A stretch of DNA of 64,000 nucleotides from Agarilytica sp033852165 (GTDB taxonomy: Bacteria > Pseudomonadota > Gammaproteobacteria > Pseudomonadales > Cellvibrionaceae). How positions within the stretch are numbered: the stretch's first letter is position 1; every line of letters begins with the position of its first letter. The notes below the pieces were generated by a model. The model was not told the origin of the DNA. It was given only the letters and a program-made list of their open reading frames with translations, and did not search any database. Shown here piece after piece: positions 9,197-16,631 of this stretch. Position numbers and translations under genes: made by a program. Location of the stretch: the NCBI GenBank assembly GCA_033852165.1, contig JAWSUZ010000004.1:36657-100656 (forward strand), written 5' to 3'.

Positions 9197-9837
9197 TCGT
9201 TAGCAGGACTTTCAAATTTTTGTGAAAGTAAAATAACTTCAGTGCGTTTTCTCAAGCCCAATTTCCGTAAAATCGCGGTTACATGGGATTTGACTGTCGT
9301 TTCAGTAATGTCGAGTTCAAAGGCAATTTGTTTGTTTAGCATGCCTTGGCTGAGCATTGAAAAAACACGAAATTGGTGCGGCGTCAGTGAGGCAACGCGA
9401 CGAGCTATGTCTTTCAGTTCCTCATCTTCTTCGCTTATTGTTTTATCAAACCAGGGTTTGCCTTGAAGAAGGTCGCCAATCACTTTTTCCAGTTCGTTTG
9501 CATCTAAAGATTTAGAAAGAAAGCCGATTGCGCCGAGCTGCTCTGCATGGCTGATCACTTTTTGACTATTGTCCCCAGAAATCATTGCAACAGGGACTTC
9601 GGGAAAGTAGCCGCGCAAATTGACTAAACCGGCAAATCCGTTGGTCCCGGGCATATGCAGGTCGAGAAGTACAAGGTCGGGATCAACATCTGACTCCAAA
9701 TAGCTGTGAACTTCTTTAATGGTGTTGCATGAAATACATTCAACTTTTTGGGGTAAATTACTAAAATTATTAATCGTTTGTATAAGTGCGCTACGAAACA
9801 GCGGGTGATCGTCCGCGATGATAATTTTTATTGTCAT
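9193..9837 (-). CDS. LuxR/NarL-family response regulator, likely partner of the SLC5 kinase
   Basis: A 214-residue two-domain regulator. The receiver domain (1-130) has the acidic pair Asp9-Asp10, phospho-acceptor Asp59 in LLDLHMPG, MISGD, and the conserved lysine in FLSKS. The C-terminal helix-turn-helix (about 148-210) has the LuxR pattern LTPHQFRVFSMLSQGMLNKQ followed by TETTVKSHVTAILRKLG. It is convergent with the hybrid kinase, the only kinase in the window, and its type matches the CrbR/ErdR partners of SLC5 kinases. The likely targets, by analogy and context, are genes for acetyl-CoA or 3HB metabolism; no binding site is known. Confidence 0.92.
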   Translation of the reverse strand: MTIKIIIADDHPLFRSALIQTINNFSNLPQKVECISCNTIKEVHSYLESDVDPDLVLLDLHMPGTNGFAGLVNLRGYFPEVPVAMISGDNSQKVISHAEQLGAIGFLSKSLDANELEKVIGDLLQGKPWFDKTISEEDEELKDIARRVASLTPHQFRVFSMLSQGMLNKQIAFELDITETTVKSHVTAILRKLGLRKRTEVILLSQKFESPAND

Positions 9838-10035
9838 TAGGGCCTCAAATTAATCTACGACTCTAAAATGGTCGACGATTCATCAGGGTTGGTGTCGAAA
9901 TATATTTGTCTCAAAAAATTCTGGCTTACAGTATCGAATTACTGACGCTCAGAACGCTGAGGCGTAAGAGTACAGTGTCGGGGTATAGAGGCATAAAGTA
10001 CAGCGCAAAATTTTGCGTGGCAATGGCTCAATGGC

Positions 10036-10956
10036 TTATGACTGTAAGGGTGTCGGGTTTGAGGAACGGGAGGATGGCCACATTTCAAGGATGACCTCCT
10101 CAAGCGCTTTAGCCGCTACAGATAACGGATAGCGCCGCCTTGTAATAATTCCTACTTTAGGTTGAATGGCAGAGCCTTCGATTTCTCGGCATATAGCCCC
10201 CATCTCTTCCATTTGTTCTTTGCATAATGCCGGGACAGCGCTGACGCCTAAGCCTTTTGATACCAATCTGCCGATGGTTGCCAGCTGGTTGGTTTCAAAC
10301 GAGACAGATAGGGATAAGGCATGCTTTGTCAGGGTATTTTCGAGCAGTGTTCGCATATTGGCTGGCTTTTGGAGTGTGATAAACCCGGATTCTAAAAGAA
10401 ACTTCCAGCTAATAGTGGAAGGGGCAAGGTTCTCCATGGATCGTGGTAATACGGCAATAAAGCGATCTTGAAATATTGGAGTAAAACTCAAATCCTCACT
10501 CTTTCCCGGGTCAAATATTATCCCGATTTCGACTCGGCCGGATCTGACCAGTTCGAGTACTTGTTCCGCGACGACATCTTGAACGCTGATATTCACCGAT
10601 GGGTGCTGTTTTTTGTATTCTACAAATACAAGGGGTAGCTGGTTACAGGCAAAAGAAGGCATAGCAGCAATTGAAATCTTTCCCCGTCTTAGTAAAAAGT
10701 GATTGCGCACATTTTCGATAGCGGTATCCCAGTCATTTAAGAGCCTCTTGGCGACAGGCAGAAACTCCCTACCTTCTGGCGTCAATGAGAGCGTTCGTGT
10801 TGTTCGGGTGAGTAAGGGGCCGCCTATGTCCGTCTCTAGATTTTTGATCGATATGCTCAATGCTGGTTGAGATAAATTGATCGAGCTGCACGCTTCGGCA
10901 AAGCTCTGGCTGTTGGCAATGGCTACGAAAGCCCTTATTTGCTTGATTGTGCTCAT
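10036..10956 (-). CDS. LysR-family transcriptional regulator
   Basis: A 306-residue protein of the standard LysR length. The N-terminal winged helix-turn-helix (1-60) has the family pattern IKQIRAFVAIANSQSFAEAC followed by LSQPALSISIKNLE. Residues 90-295 form the periplasmic-binding-protein-like effector domain (KISIAAMPSFACNQLPLVF, then GRVEIGIIFDPG). It is divergent from bdhA with a 399-bp shared control region that holds inverted repeats of the LysR T-N11-A kind, so it probably controls bdhA and itself. The effector is unknown; 3HB or acetoacetate would fit the setting. Confidence 0.92.
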   Translation of the reverse strand: MSTIKQIRAFVAIANSQSFAEACSSINLSQPALSISIKNLETDIGGPLLTRTTRTLSLTPEGREFLPVAKRLLNDWDTAIENVRNHFLLRRGKISIAAMPSFACNQLPLVFVEYKKQHPSVNISVQDVVAEQVLELVRSGRVEIGIIFDPGKSEDLSFTPIFQDRFIAVLPRSMENLAPSTISWKFLLESGFITLQKPANMRTLLENTLTKHALSLSVSFETNQLATIGRLVSKGLGVSAVPALCKEQMEEMGAICREIEGSAIQPKVGIITRRRYPLSVAAKALEEVILEMWPSSRSSNPTPLQS

Positions 10957-11355
10957 AACATGACCGGGATTGATAAATAATATAAATCAATTCATCAGAT
11001 AAATAAAATTGATAAATATAAGGGATTACTGCATTCTTATCAAACTCATCATAATAAGAACATTTGCGCCGCTGTCATTACCAAAATATTTGTAATGATG
11101 GGCAATCTACAAGTGGTTTGTGGGTCGTTGGTGTGGAGAGGCTAATTCTCTCTCAGCTATATACTCACTAAACTGTCTGCTAACCCAGCTATTAATGCTG
11201 TAGAGTGCGGTGCTTCAACAATTGATGGTCTGTATTGTATTCGGATTTCTCTGCTCGCTAATCAAATCAAGTGAGAAGGGGGTATCGTCAATGATAACTA
11301 AGAGTTTGCCTCATTCGAGGCACGTTAAATACACATTAAACTAACGGGGCTAATA
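10957..11355. other. Divergent control region between lysR and bdhA
   Basis: This 399-bp gap holds the LysR-type inverted repeats at its left end. A perfect TGCCTC-ATTC-GAGGCA hairpin or palindrome lies at 11307-11322, about 33 bp before bdhA. The region between 11050 and 11300 shows no reading frame; bdhA therefore seems to have a long leader or a distant promoter. A GGGGC ribosome site precedes its ATG. Confidence 0.45.
10969..10991. promoter_or_regulatory. Candidate LysR operator ATTGAT-N11-ATCAAT
   Basis: A perfect 6-bp inverted repeat with an 11-bp spacer, 12 bp upstream of the lysR start, which fits the T-N11-A rule for LysR-type boxes and suggests autoregulation. A second pair of the same half-site, TTGATAA at 11009-11015 and TTATCAA at 11037-11043, lies nearby with a wider spacer. 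Read from sequence only. Confidence 0.5.
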
Positions 11356-12114
11356 ATGAGCAAAACCGTATTTGTGACCGGAGCAGCCAGTGGTATCGGT
11401 CAATCAATCGCTGAAAGATTTGCAAAAGAGGGCCATAAGGTCATCGTAAGTGACTTGAACATGGTGGGAGCACAAGACGTTTGTGACAAGCTAACCGCTG
11501 AAGGTCTTGCAGCTGAGCCTTATGAATTAGATGTTAGCAATATGGAAGCAATTGCAAAAGTGGGTACGGATTACCCTAATATTGATATCTTGGTTAACAA
11601 CGCCGGTATCCAATTCGTAGCGAAAATCGAAGAATTCCCAGCAGATCGCTGGAGTTTGTTGACCAATATTCTCTTGGTTGGTCCCGCTATGCTGACGCGT
11701 GCAGTCATTCCGGGAATGAAAGAACGAAACTATGGCCGAATTATCAATATCGGCTCAGTTCACGGCTTGATCGCATCGCCGTATAAAAGCGCCTATGTTG
11801 CAGCTAAGCATGGCCTGATAGGCTTTTCTAAAGTGATCGCTTTAGAGACCGGTGAGTTCGATATCACAATCAATACTATTTGCCCTTCTTACGTTAAAAC
11901 GCCTCTTGTTGAGAAGCAAATTGCTTCAACAGCTAAAGAGCATGGTATTAGTGAAGAAGAAGTGGTGAATAACATTATGTTAGCGCCTATGCCTAAGAAG
12001 GCATTTATTTCACTGGAAGAGCTTGCTGAAACAGCATTGTTCTTGATGTCTCCAGCGGCGAGAAATATCACTGCTCAGACAATGGTTCTTGATGGTGGCT
12101 GGGTCGCTCGCTAG
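11356..12114 (+). CDS. bdhA: D-(R)-3-hydroxybutyrate dehydrogenase, SDR family
   Basis: A 252-residue short-chain dehydrogenase that oxidises (R)-3-hydroxybutyrate to acetoacetate with NAD+. It has the cofactor motif TGAASGIG (residues 8-15), NNAG near residue 80, and the catalytic Ser134, Tyr147 and Lys151 (SAYVAAKH). The NIGSVHGLIASPYKSAYVAA stretch and the C-terminal TAQTMVLDGGWVAR match known 3HB dehydrogenases. It stands downstream of the divergent LysR gene and upstream of phaC, which links the degradative and storage branches. Assignment to 3HB rather than another hydroxy acid rests on family resemblance plus context. Confidence 0.92.
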   Translation: MSKTVFVTGAASGIGQSIAERFAKEGHKVIVSDLNMVGAQDVCDKLTAEGLAAEPYELDVSNMEAIAKVGTDYPNIDILVNNAGIQFVAKIEEFPADRWSLLTNILLVGPAMLTRAVIPGMKERNYGRIINIGSVHGLIASPYKSAYVAAKHGLIGFSKVIALETGEFDITINTICPSYVKTPLVEKQIASTAKEHGISEEEVVNNIMLAPMPKKAFISLEELAETALFLMSPAARNITAQTMVLDGGWVAR

Positions 12115-12201
12115 TTAGCGCTTGATAACCCTGGCGTTGTACGACAGTTTGTGCGACGTTAGGGATGTTAGTGATGTAGTGATAATAGTTAGGGTCTCAG
12201 C

Positions 12202-12435
12202 ATGAAATTTAACGTCGAATTGGATATTACACCTGCGGAAGTGAAAGAACTTTTCGAAGGCAATATGGATGTTTTGCAGCGTTCGCTTGTAGAGCTTTTT
12301 ATGGGGCAAATGTCCCAAGTCAAATCCCCAAGCGCTGATATGGTGTCTTTCTGGCAATCCATGGCTGAAAAAAGTACCGCAATGTTTGAGCAGTATCAAA
12401 ACACAACTAATGCTGCAGTTCCGCCAAAGAAATAA
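12202..12435 (+). CDS. Small conserved protein of PHB loci (DUF6489-like)
   Basis: A 77-residue protein, acidic and helical, starting MKFNVELDITPAEVKELFEG. The opening MKxNVExDxTPxE pattern resembles the small DUF6489 proteins; this is from memory of the family and is moderately sure. It has no signal peptide or membrane segment. It lies between bdhA and phaC on the same strand, with small gaps, so it is likely co-transcribed and may be a granule-associated or regulatory helper. Function unknown. Confidence 0.7.
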   Translation: MKFNVELDITPAEVKELFEGNMDVLQRSLVELFMGQMSQVKSPSADMVSFWQSMAEKSTAMFEQYQNTTNAAVPPKK

Positions 12436-12510
12436 ATACACTTCACATCCGTATCGTTCTCAAAGATTCGGCTCTTGCAATTTCCATCTCCAAACTCTCA
12501 GTGGTCTCCA

Positions 12511-14298
12511 ATGAATACAGAAGACAAGCACAAGATTTTAGATTACGTCGATAAGTTTAGCGGCGTTTTTAACAATATGATGGAAGAAGTTACCCGGCGC
12601 TTGATGACGAATCAGTCGGATTCTAACTTTGAGAGCGTAATTAAAGTCCCAGATGTTAACTCTCAAGAGAAAGCTTCTAGTGTTAAAATTGACCCCAAGC
12701 GCTTTGTGAGCCAGCAGTTAAAATTTCTGGAAAAACAAAAACAACTTTTGGAAAATGCCTCGAAGGTCTTTTTGGGGGAAGAGTTTGTTCCCGTTATTAA
12801 GTCAACCAAGGGCGATAAGCGATTTAGTGATGACGACTGGACGGGTAACCCAGCATTTAACTATATCAAGCAAGCGTATTTACTCAATGCTGAATACATG
12901 AACCAGTTTGTCGATGCGCTTGAATTTGAAGATAAGAGTATTGAAGATCAGGTGCGCTTTTATACGCGGCAGTTTATTAATTCGATGTCTCCCACCAATT
13001 ATGTTCTAACTAACCCTGAGGTTTGCAGAGAAATCCTTGCTACAGATGGGCAAAACCTGGTCAAAGGTATCGATAACTTCATGCGGGATCTAAAAGATAG
13101 CCCAAAGGAAGTGTTTAGGGTGACCCAGGTCAATAAAGATGCTTTTGAACTCGGGAAGGATTTAGCTTATACCCCTGGAAAGGTGATTTTTGAGAACGAA
13201 TTGATTCAATTGATTCAATACACGCCAACGACAGAATCTGTGTACGAAATACCGTTATTGCTCATTCCCCCCTTTATCAATAAGTACTACGTCCTGGATC
13301 TTGATCAAAAGAAATCCATGGTTGCCTGGTTAGTGGGGCAGGGTTTTACCGTTTTCATAGTTTCATGGATTAACCCGGACGACTCCTTTAGGGACTTTCC
13401 ATTCGATGATTATATTAATAAGGGTGTAATTACAGCGCTAGATGTTGTTGAGCATATCAGTGGGCCAGAGGTTAATCTTGTTGGCTACTGTGTCGGCGGC
13501 ACGCTTTTGGGGATTACCCAGTCTTACCTGACCACTCAGGATGATACGCGTATAAAGTCCTTAACCTTTTTGGCGACTCTTTTTGACTTCTCTGAGCCAG
13601 GCGAAGTGGGTACTTACCTTACGAACCAGCTTATCCCAATGCTGGAAAAGTCCGTGACTGAAAAAGGTCTCCTTGACGGGCGAATACTCGGGCTTGGTTT
13701 TAGCTTACTACGGGAAAACAATCTGTTTTGGTCCTTCTTCATTGAAAACTATTTGAAAGGGAAGGATCCCGTCCCTTTCGATATCCTTTACTGGAACAGT
13801 GATTCGACGAATCTGCCGGCAGAGGCTTTTCTGTTTTACCTCAGCAATATGTACATTGGAAACAAGCTGATAGAAAAGGGTGGCGTGAGTATCAACAGCA
13901 CGCCGATTGACCTTTCTACCATCAATGTGCCCAGTTATTGTCTGGCTGCGCAGGCTGACCACATCGTATTGTGGCAAGCGGCATATAAGAGCGCTAAGAT
14001 CCTAGGCGGTGATGTCCGCTTTGTCTTGACCGAGTCTGGTCATGTTGCTGGGGTTGTAAATCCTGCAAGCAAAGGTAAATACGCTCACTGGGTCAGCGCT
14101 GAGATGCCTGATGATGCAGCTGGCTGGCTGGCTGGCGCAACTCAACAGGCCGGGTCTTGGTGGAATGACTGGAATGTCTGGCTAGAAGAGCGTTCAGGTA
14201 ACAAGGTTAAAGCGAAAAAAATCGGTAATAAAAAACGATATCCAGTGTTGGATTCTGCGCCTGGAAGCTATGTTAGGCGACGGCTGGATAACGATTAG
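12511..14298 (+). CDS. phaC: Class I polyhydroxyalkanoate synthase
   Basis: Polymerises (R)-3-hydroxyacyl-CoA into PHA at the granule surface. From the ATG at 12511 it has 595 residues, the class I size. The lipase-like box GYCVGGT holds the catalytic Cys327; the acid lies in AADHIVLW and the base in ESGHVAGVVNP. The N-terminal half carries the FIxxxSPTNYVLTNPEV segment common to class I enzymes. An in-frame TTG at 12475 would add 12 residues; neither start has a strong ribosome site and I prefer the ATG. Upstream is bdhA with its small neighbour, downstream phaR and two phasins. Monomer is most likely 3HB-CoA, made by PhaB. Confidence 0.95.
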   Translation: MNTEDKHKILDYVDKFSGVFNNMMEEVTRRLMTNQSDSNFESVIKVPDVNSQEKASSVKIDPKRFVSQQLKFLEKQKQLLENASKVFLGEEFVPVIKSTKGDKRFSDDDWTGNPAFNYIKQAYLLNAEYMNQFVDALEFEDKSIEDQVRFYTRQFINSMSPTNYVLTNPEVCREILATDGQNLVKGIDNFMRDLKDSPKEVFRVTQVNKDAFELGKDLAYTPGKVIFENELIQLIQYTPTTESVYEIPLLLIPPFINKYYVLDLDQKKSMVAWLVGQGFTVFIVSWINPDDSFRDFPFDDYINKGVITALDVVEHISGPEVNLVGYCVGGTLLGITQSYLTTQDDTRIKSLTFLATLFDFSEPGEVGTYLTNQLIPMLEKSVTEKGLLDGRILGLGFSLLRENNLFWSFFIENYLKGKDPVPFDILYWNSDSTNLPAEAFLFYLSNMYIGNKLIEKGGVSINSTPIDLSTINVPSYCLAAQADHIVLWQAAYKSAKILGGDVRFVLTESGHVAGVVNPASKGKYAHWVSAEMPDDAAGWLAGATQQAGSWWNDWNVWLEERSGNKVKAKKIGNKKRYPVLDSAPGSYVRRRLDND

Positions 14299-14470
14299 AT
14301 CGGTTTTTTAGGATGAAATGACTCGAAAAACTAGGATTTAGCGAAAAATCGTTCATACTTTTCTCATATCTCAATGAAGTGGTTATACTCACGGAGCGGA
14401 ACAAGAAACCCTTTTGAATGTACCGATGTGCCTTAGGATTGGGCACATTACAGAGATATGAGATATACAC

Positions 14471-14935
14471 GTGATAACGATAAAAAAATACCCCAATCGA
14501 CGCCTCTACGACACCTCGCAAAGCCAATACATTAACCTTGAGACGATACGTGCTCTTGTGATGTCTCATAATGAATTTAAGGTCATTGACTCTAAAACCG
14601 AAACGGACCTGACCAAAAGCATACTCCTACAAATTATCAGTGAGCAAGAAAATAACGATTCTCAGTCACTGCTTACAGAATCTGTACTCAAGCAGCTCAT
14701 TCGTTTTTACGGCAGTGAGATGCAGGGCTTTCTTGGTCAGTATTTAGAGCAAAGTTTGTCCACCTTTATTGATCGTCAGGATACAATGCGCGGTGTGATG
14801 CAGGATATGATGGACGCCTCCCCTATGAATGTTTTCAATCAGATGATGGAGAAGAATATGTCCGTTTGGGGTAGCTTTCCATCACCTGAAGACCAAAAAG
14901 AAAAGCCAGACGACAACTCAGAAGATCCCGAATAA
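14471..14935 (+). CDS. phaR: PHA synthesis repressor
   Basis: A 154-residue protein with the highly conserved PhaR DNA-binding domain at its start (ITIKKYPNRRLYDTSQSQYI, residues 2-21) and the PHB-accumulation regulatory domain after it (about 65-105, LLTESVLKQLIRFYGSEMQG). PhaR represses phasin genes and leaves DNA when it binds nascent PHB. The start is GTG at 14471, which gives the family's usual N-terminus. A Met- and Asp-rich tail follows. It lies 172 bp after phaC and just before two phasin genes, the classic place for its targets. Confidence 0.94.
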   Translation: MITIKKYPNRRLYDTSQSQYINLETIRALVMSHNEFKVIDSKTETDLTKSILLQIISEQENNDSQSLLTESVLKQLIRFYGSEMQGFLGQYLEQSLSTFIDRQDTMRGVMQDMMDASPMNVFNQMMEKNMSVWGSFPSPEDQKEKPDDNSEDPE

Positions 14936-14976
14936 AGGCTCTCACCTATATAGCAATTAAGTATAGCTACGGTTTG

Positions 14977-15051
14977 TGCGTTGCAGCAAAACCCCTTGAC
15001 GAGCCCTAGGCAGCTTCGTAAACTACGCTTGAATTTTGCATCGCAGCAAAA
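14977..15051 (+). promoter_or_regulatory. Two direct copies of a TGC/GCA-rich box, candidate PhaR operators
   Basis: A 15-bp box occurs twice with 60-bp spacing: TGCGTTGCAGCAAAA at 14977-14991 and TGCATCGCAGCAAAA at 15037-15051 (13 of 15 identical). The second ends 43 bp before the phasin ATG. TGC/GCA-rich sites are what PhaR binds in Paracoccus and Rhodobacter. Related TGCAG-rich stretches (15603-15615 and 15889-15906) lie before the second phasin. Confidence 0.5.
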
Positions 15052-15094
15052 GAAATCACACTACTGATATATAGAGACTACTGAGGAATATATA

Positions 15095-15409
15095 ATGTTA
15101 GATAAAATTTTAGAGCAAGCGCAAAAAGCATTCCAACCCGATAACGATTTCGTTGCTCGTTCGACTAAAGCGTTCGAAGAAGCTACTGAAAAGCAAAAGA
15201 CTTTTTTTGAAGGTATTGTCAGTGACAACATGGCCTTCGTTAAAGAGTTGAGTGCTCAGAAAGACTTTACTGGCTTCTGTGAGCTCCAAAAGTCATATAT
15301 GCAAAACATCCAAGATAAAATAGCTGCAGCTTCTAAAGAAGCGTATGAAGCCTTGAGCTCCAGCCAAGAGCAGGCTGGTGGTTTTTTTAAGACAGCTACT
15401 ACAGCTTAA
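15095..15409 (+). CDS. phaP: Phasin, short form
   Basis: A 104-residue helical protein with the phasin-family pattern: an N-terminal amphipathic helix, then KAFEEATEKQKTFFEGIVSD and FCELQKSYMQNIQDKIAAAS. Phasins coat PHB granules and limit their coalescence. It has no signal peptide and no cysteine-rich or membrane segment beyond amphipathic helices. A strong GAGGAA ribosome site precedes the ATG, the candidate PhaR boxes lie upstream, and a terminator follows at 15466, so it forms its own regulated unit. Confidence 0.88.
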   Translation: MLDKILEQAQKAFQPDNDFVARSTKAFEEATEKQKTFFEGIVSDNMAFVKELSAQKDFTGFCELQKSYMQNIQDKIAAASKEAYEALSSSQEQAGGFFKTATTA

Positions 15410-15465
15410 TTGAAAGATTTGCCTCCGTGCTATTTCTGATAGTGTCGAAGGATTTCTACCCGTTG

Positions 15466-15493
15466 AAAAGCCTCGTTTAAACCGAGGCTTTTT
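15466..15493 (+). terminator. Rho-independent terminator after first phasin
   Basis: A perfect 10-bp stem AAAAGCCTCG / CGAGGCTTTT with a 7-base loop, followed by Ts, 57 bp after the phasin stop. Confidence 0.88.
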
Positions 15494-16004
15494 ACGTTCA
15501 GACGAGCTATTTTTAGAATCGTGACAGGCGTAACATTTATGTTGCGACGCAGCGCACATGATTGACCTTTGGTTTTGGGTAGCATAGACTTGGGTCTAAA
15601 TATTGCAGTGCAGCAGATGCGGTTTTAAGATTTTAGTTTTCACTAGTGAATGGGCGTTTTTTGTTTTGCAGATTTTTCATCGGTGACTCACTGCTTTTTA
15701 TATCCCGCTAGCAGGTCTTTTGAAGTAAAAAGTCGCACTCAGTCACATCTTGGCGCGAGCGTCTTTTTGGTATGAAGCGTTGTTGATTTAGTGCTGGAAT
15801 GGTCGTCGAGATTGACTATTATTGGTCGTATGTTTTGAGGTTGTGAGACAGCTACGAGATGGTTGTGAAAGAGCTTCGAAATAGATGAGCTGCAGGTGAA
15901 GTGCAGTCCGTATTAATCTAGGTAGCCTACAGCCCCATTAAACTGACCTACTATGATCTACAAAATAGAACAGTAAAACAGCAATTTTAAGAGGAGCGAA
16001 TGTT
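15494..16004 (+). other. Intergenic region upstream of the second phasin
   Basis: About 510 bp with no convincing gene. It carries TGC/GCA-rich stretches, TTGCAGTGCAGCA at 15603-15615 and GCTGCAGGTGAAGTGCAG at 15889-15906, that resemble the boxes upstream of the first phasin and may bind PhaR. A strong AGAGGAG ribosome site lies just before 16005. Confidence 0.4.
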
Positions 16005-16511
16005 ATGTACGGTAAAGTATTTGAGCAAGCCGGTTCATTTTTTAAGCCAATGGCTGAAATTATTGAGTTGAACACGGAAATTTTTGAGTCGTTGAGAACC
16101 AAACAGACTGATTTTGTGCAAGAAGTTGTTGCTGATAGTATTGAGTATGCGAAGGGTTTTAGTCAGCCCAGCGCCGACATTGATACTTTTGTTGGTGCTC
16201 AGCAAGCGTACTGGGAAGGTATAAGGGCTAAATTAACGTCAAATGCACAAGATAGCTTAGAGCTTATCACTGATGCGCGTGGCAAAGTGGGAGGTTTGAT
16301 TAAGGGGGCATGGGACGCAAATGCTGTCGCAGTCACTGATGTTGCCAATACAGCTGAACCTGTTGATGTTGCCAATGTAGCTGAATCTGTTGATGTTGCC
16401 AATGCAGCTGAACCCGTTAAGGCTCCGTCTAAGAAAAAGCTTACCGGGAAGAAAGCGGCTCTTAAGGCTAAAGCGGCAAAAGCAACGGCAGAGTCAGGCA
16501 TCTCTGAGTAG
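16005..16511 (+). CDS. Phasin with repeat-bearing basic C-terminal tail
   Basis: A 168-residue protein. Residues 1-105 are a phasin domain similar in pattern to the first phasin (FEQAGSFFKPMAEIIELNTE, then VGAQQAYWEGIRAKL). Residues 112-138 are three copies of a nine-residue unit D-V-A-N-x-A-E-x-V, encoded by three near-identical 27-bp repeats at 16338-16418. The last 30 residues are rich in Lys and Ala (SKKKLTGKKAALKAKAAKAT), like the histone-like tails of PhaF-type phasins that tie granules to DNA. The tail may do the same here; that is inference. A terminator follows 26 bp after the stop. Confidence 0.85.
   Translation: MYGKVFEQAGSFFKPMAEIIELNTEIFESLRTKQTDFVQEVVADSIEYAKGFSQPSADIDTFVGAQQAYWEGIRAKLTSNAQDSLELITDARGKVGGLIKGAWDANAVAVTDVANTAEPVDVANVAESVDVANAAEPVKAPSKKKLTGKKAALKAKAAKATAESGISE
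16338..16418 (+). repeat. Three tandem 27-bp repeats inside the second phasin gene
   Basis: Units at 16338-16364, 16365-16391 and 16392-16418, each beginning GATGTTGCCAAT and differing at only a few bases. They are in frame, encode nine residues each, and could expand or contract by slippage without breaking the gene. Confidence 0.85.
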
Positions 16512-16536
16512 TTGCTGCTTAGCTTCGTCTCTCTAG

Positions 16537-16567
16537 AAAAGGCCCGTTGAGATAACGGGCCTTTTTT
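16537..16567 (+). terminator. Rho-independent terminator between second phasin and phaB
   Basis: A perfect 12-bp stem AAAAGGCCCGTT / AACGGGCCTTTT with a 5-base loop and T-run. Because the left arm begins with A residues, it could work in both directions for the convergent phasin and phaB genes. Confidence 0.9.
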
Positions 16568-16631
16568 GTTTTAAGCAATACTATTGGTTTTTAGTCTGGT
16601 ACGTATTATCCGTGGGTTGAATATCTGCCCC

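Noticed and set aside
12115..12441. Minus-strand open frame opposite the small PHB-locus gene
   Set aside because: It is the antisense shadow of the 77-residue gene, whose plus-strand product has conserved-looking features and fits the operon.
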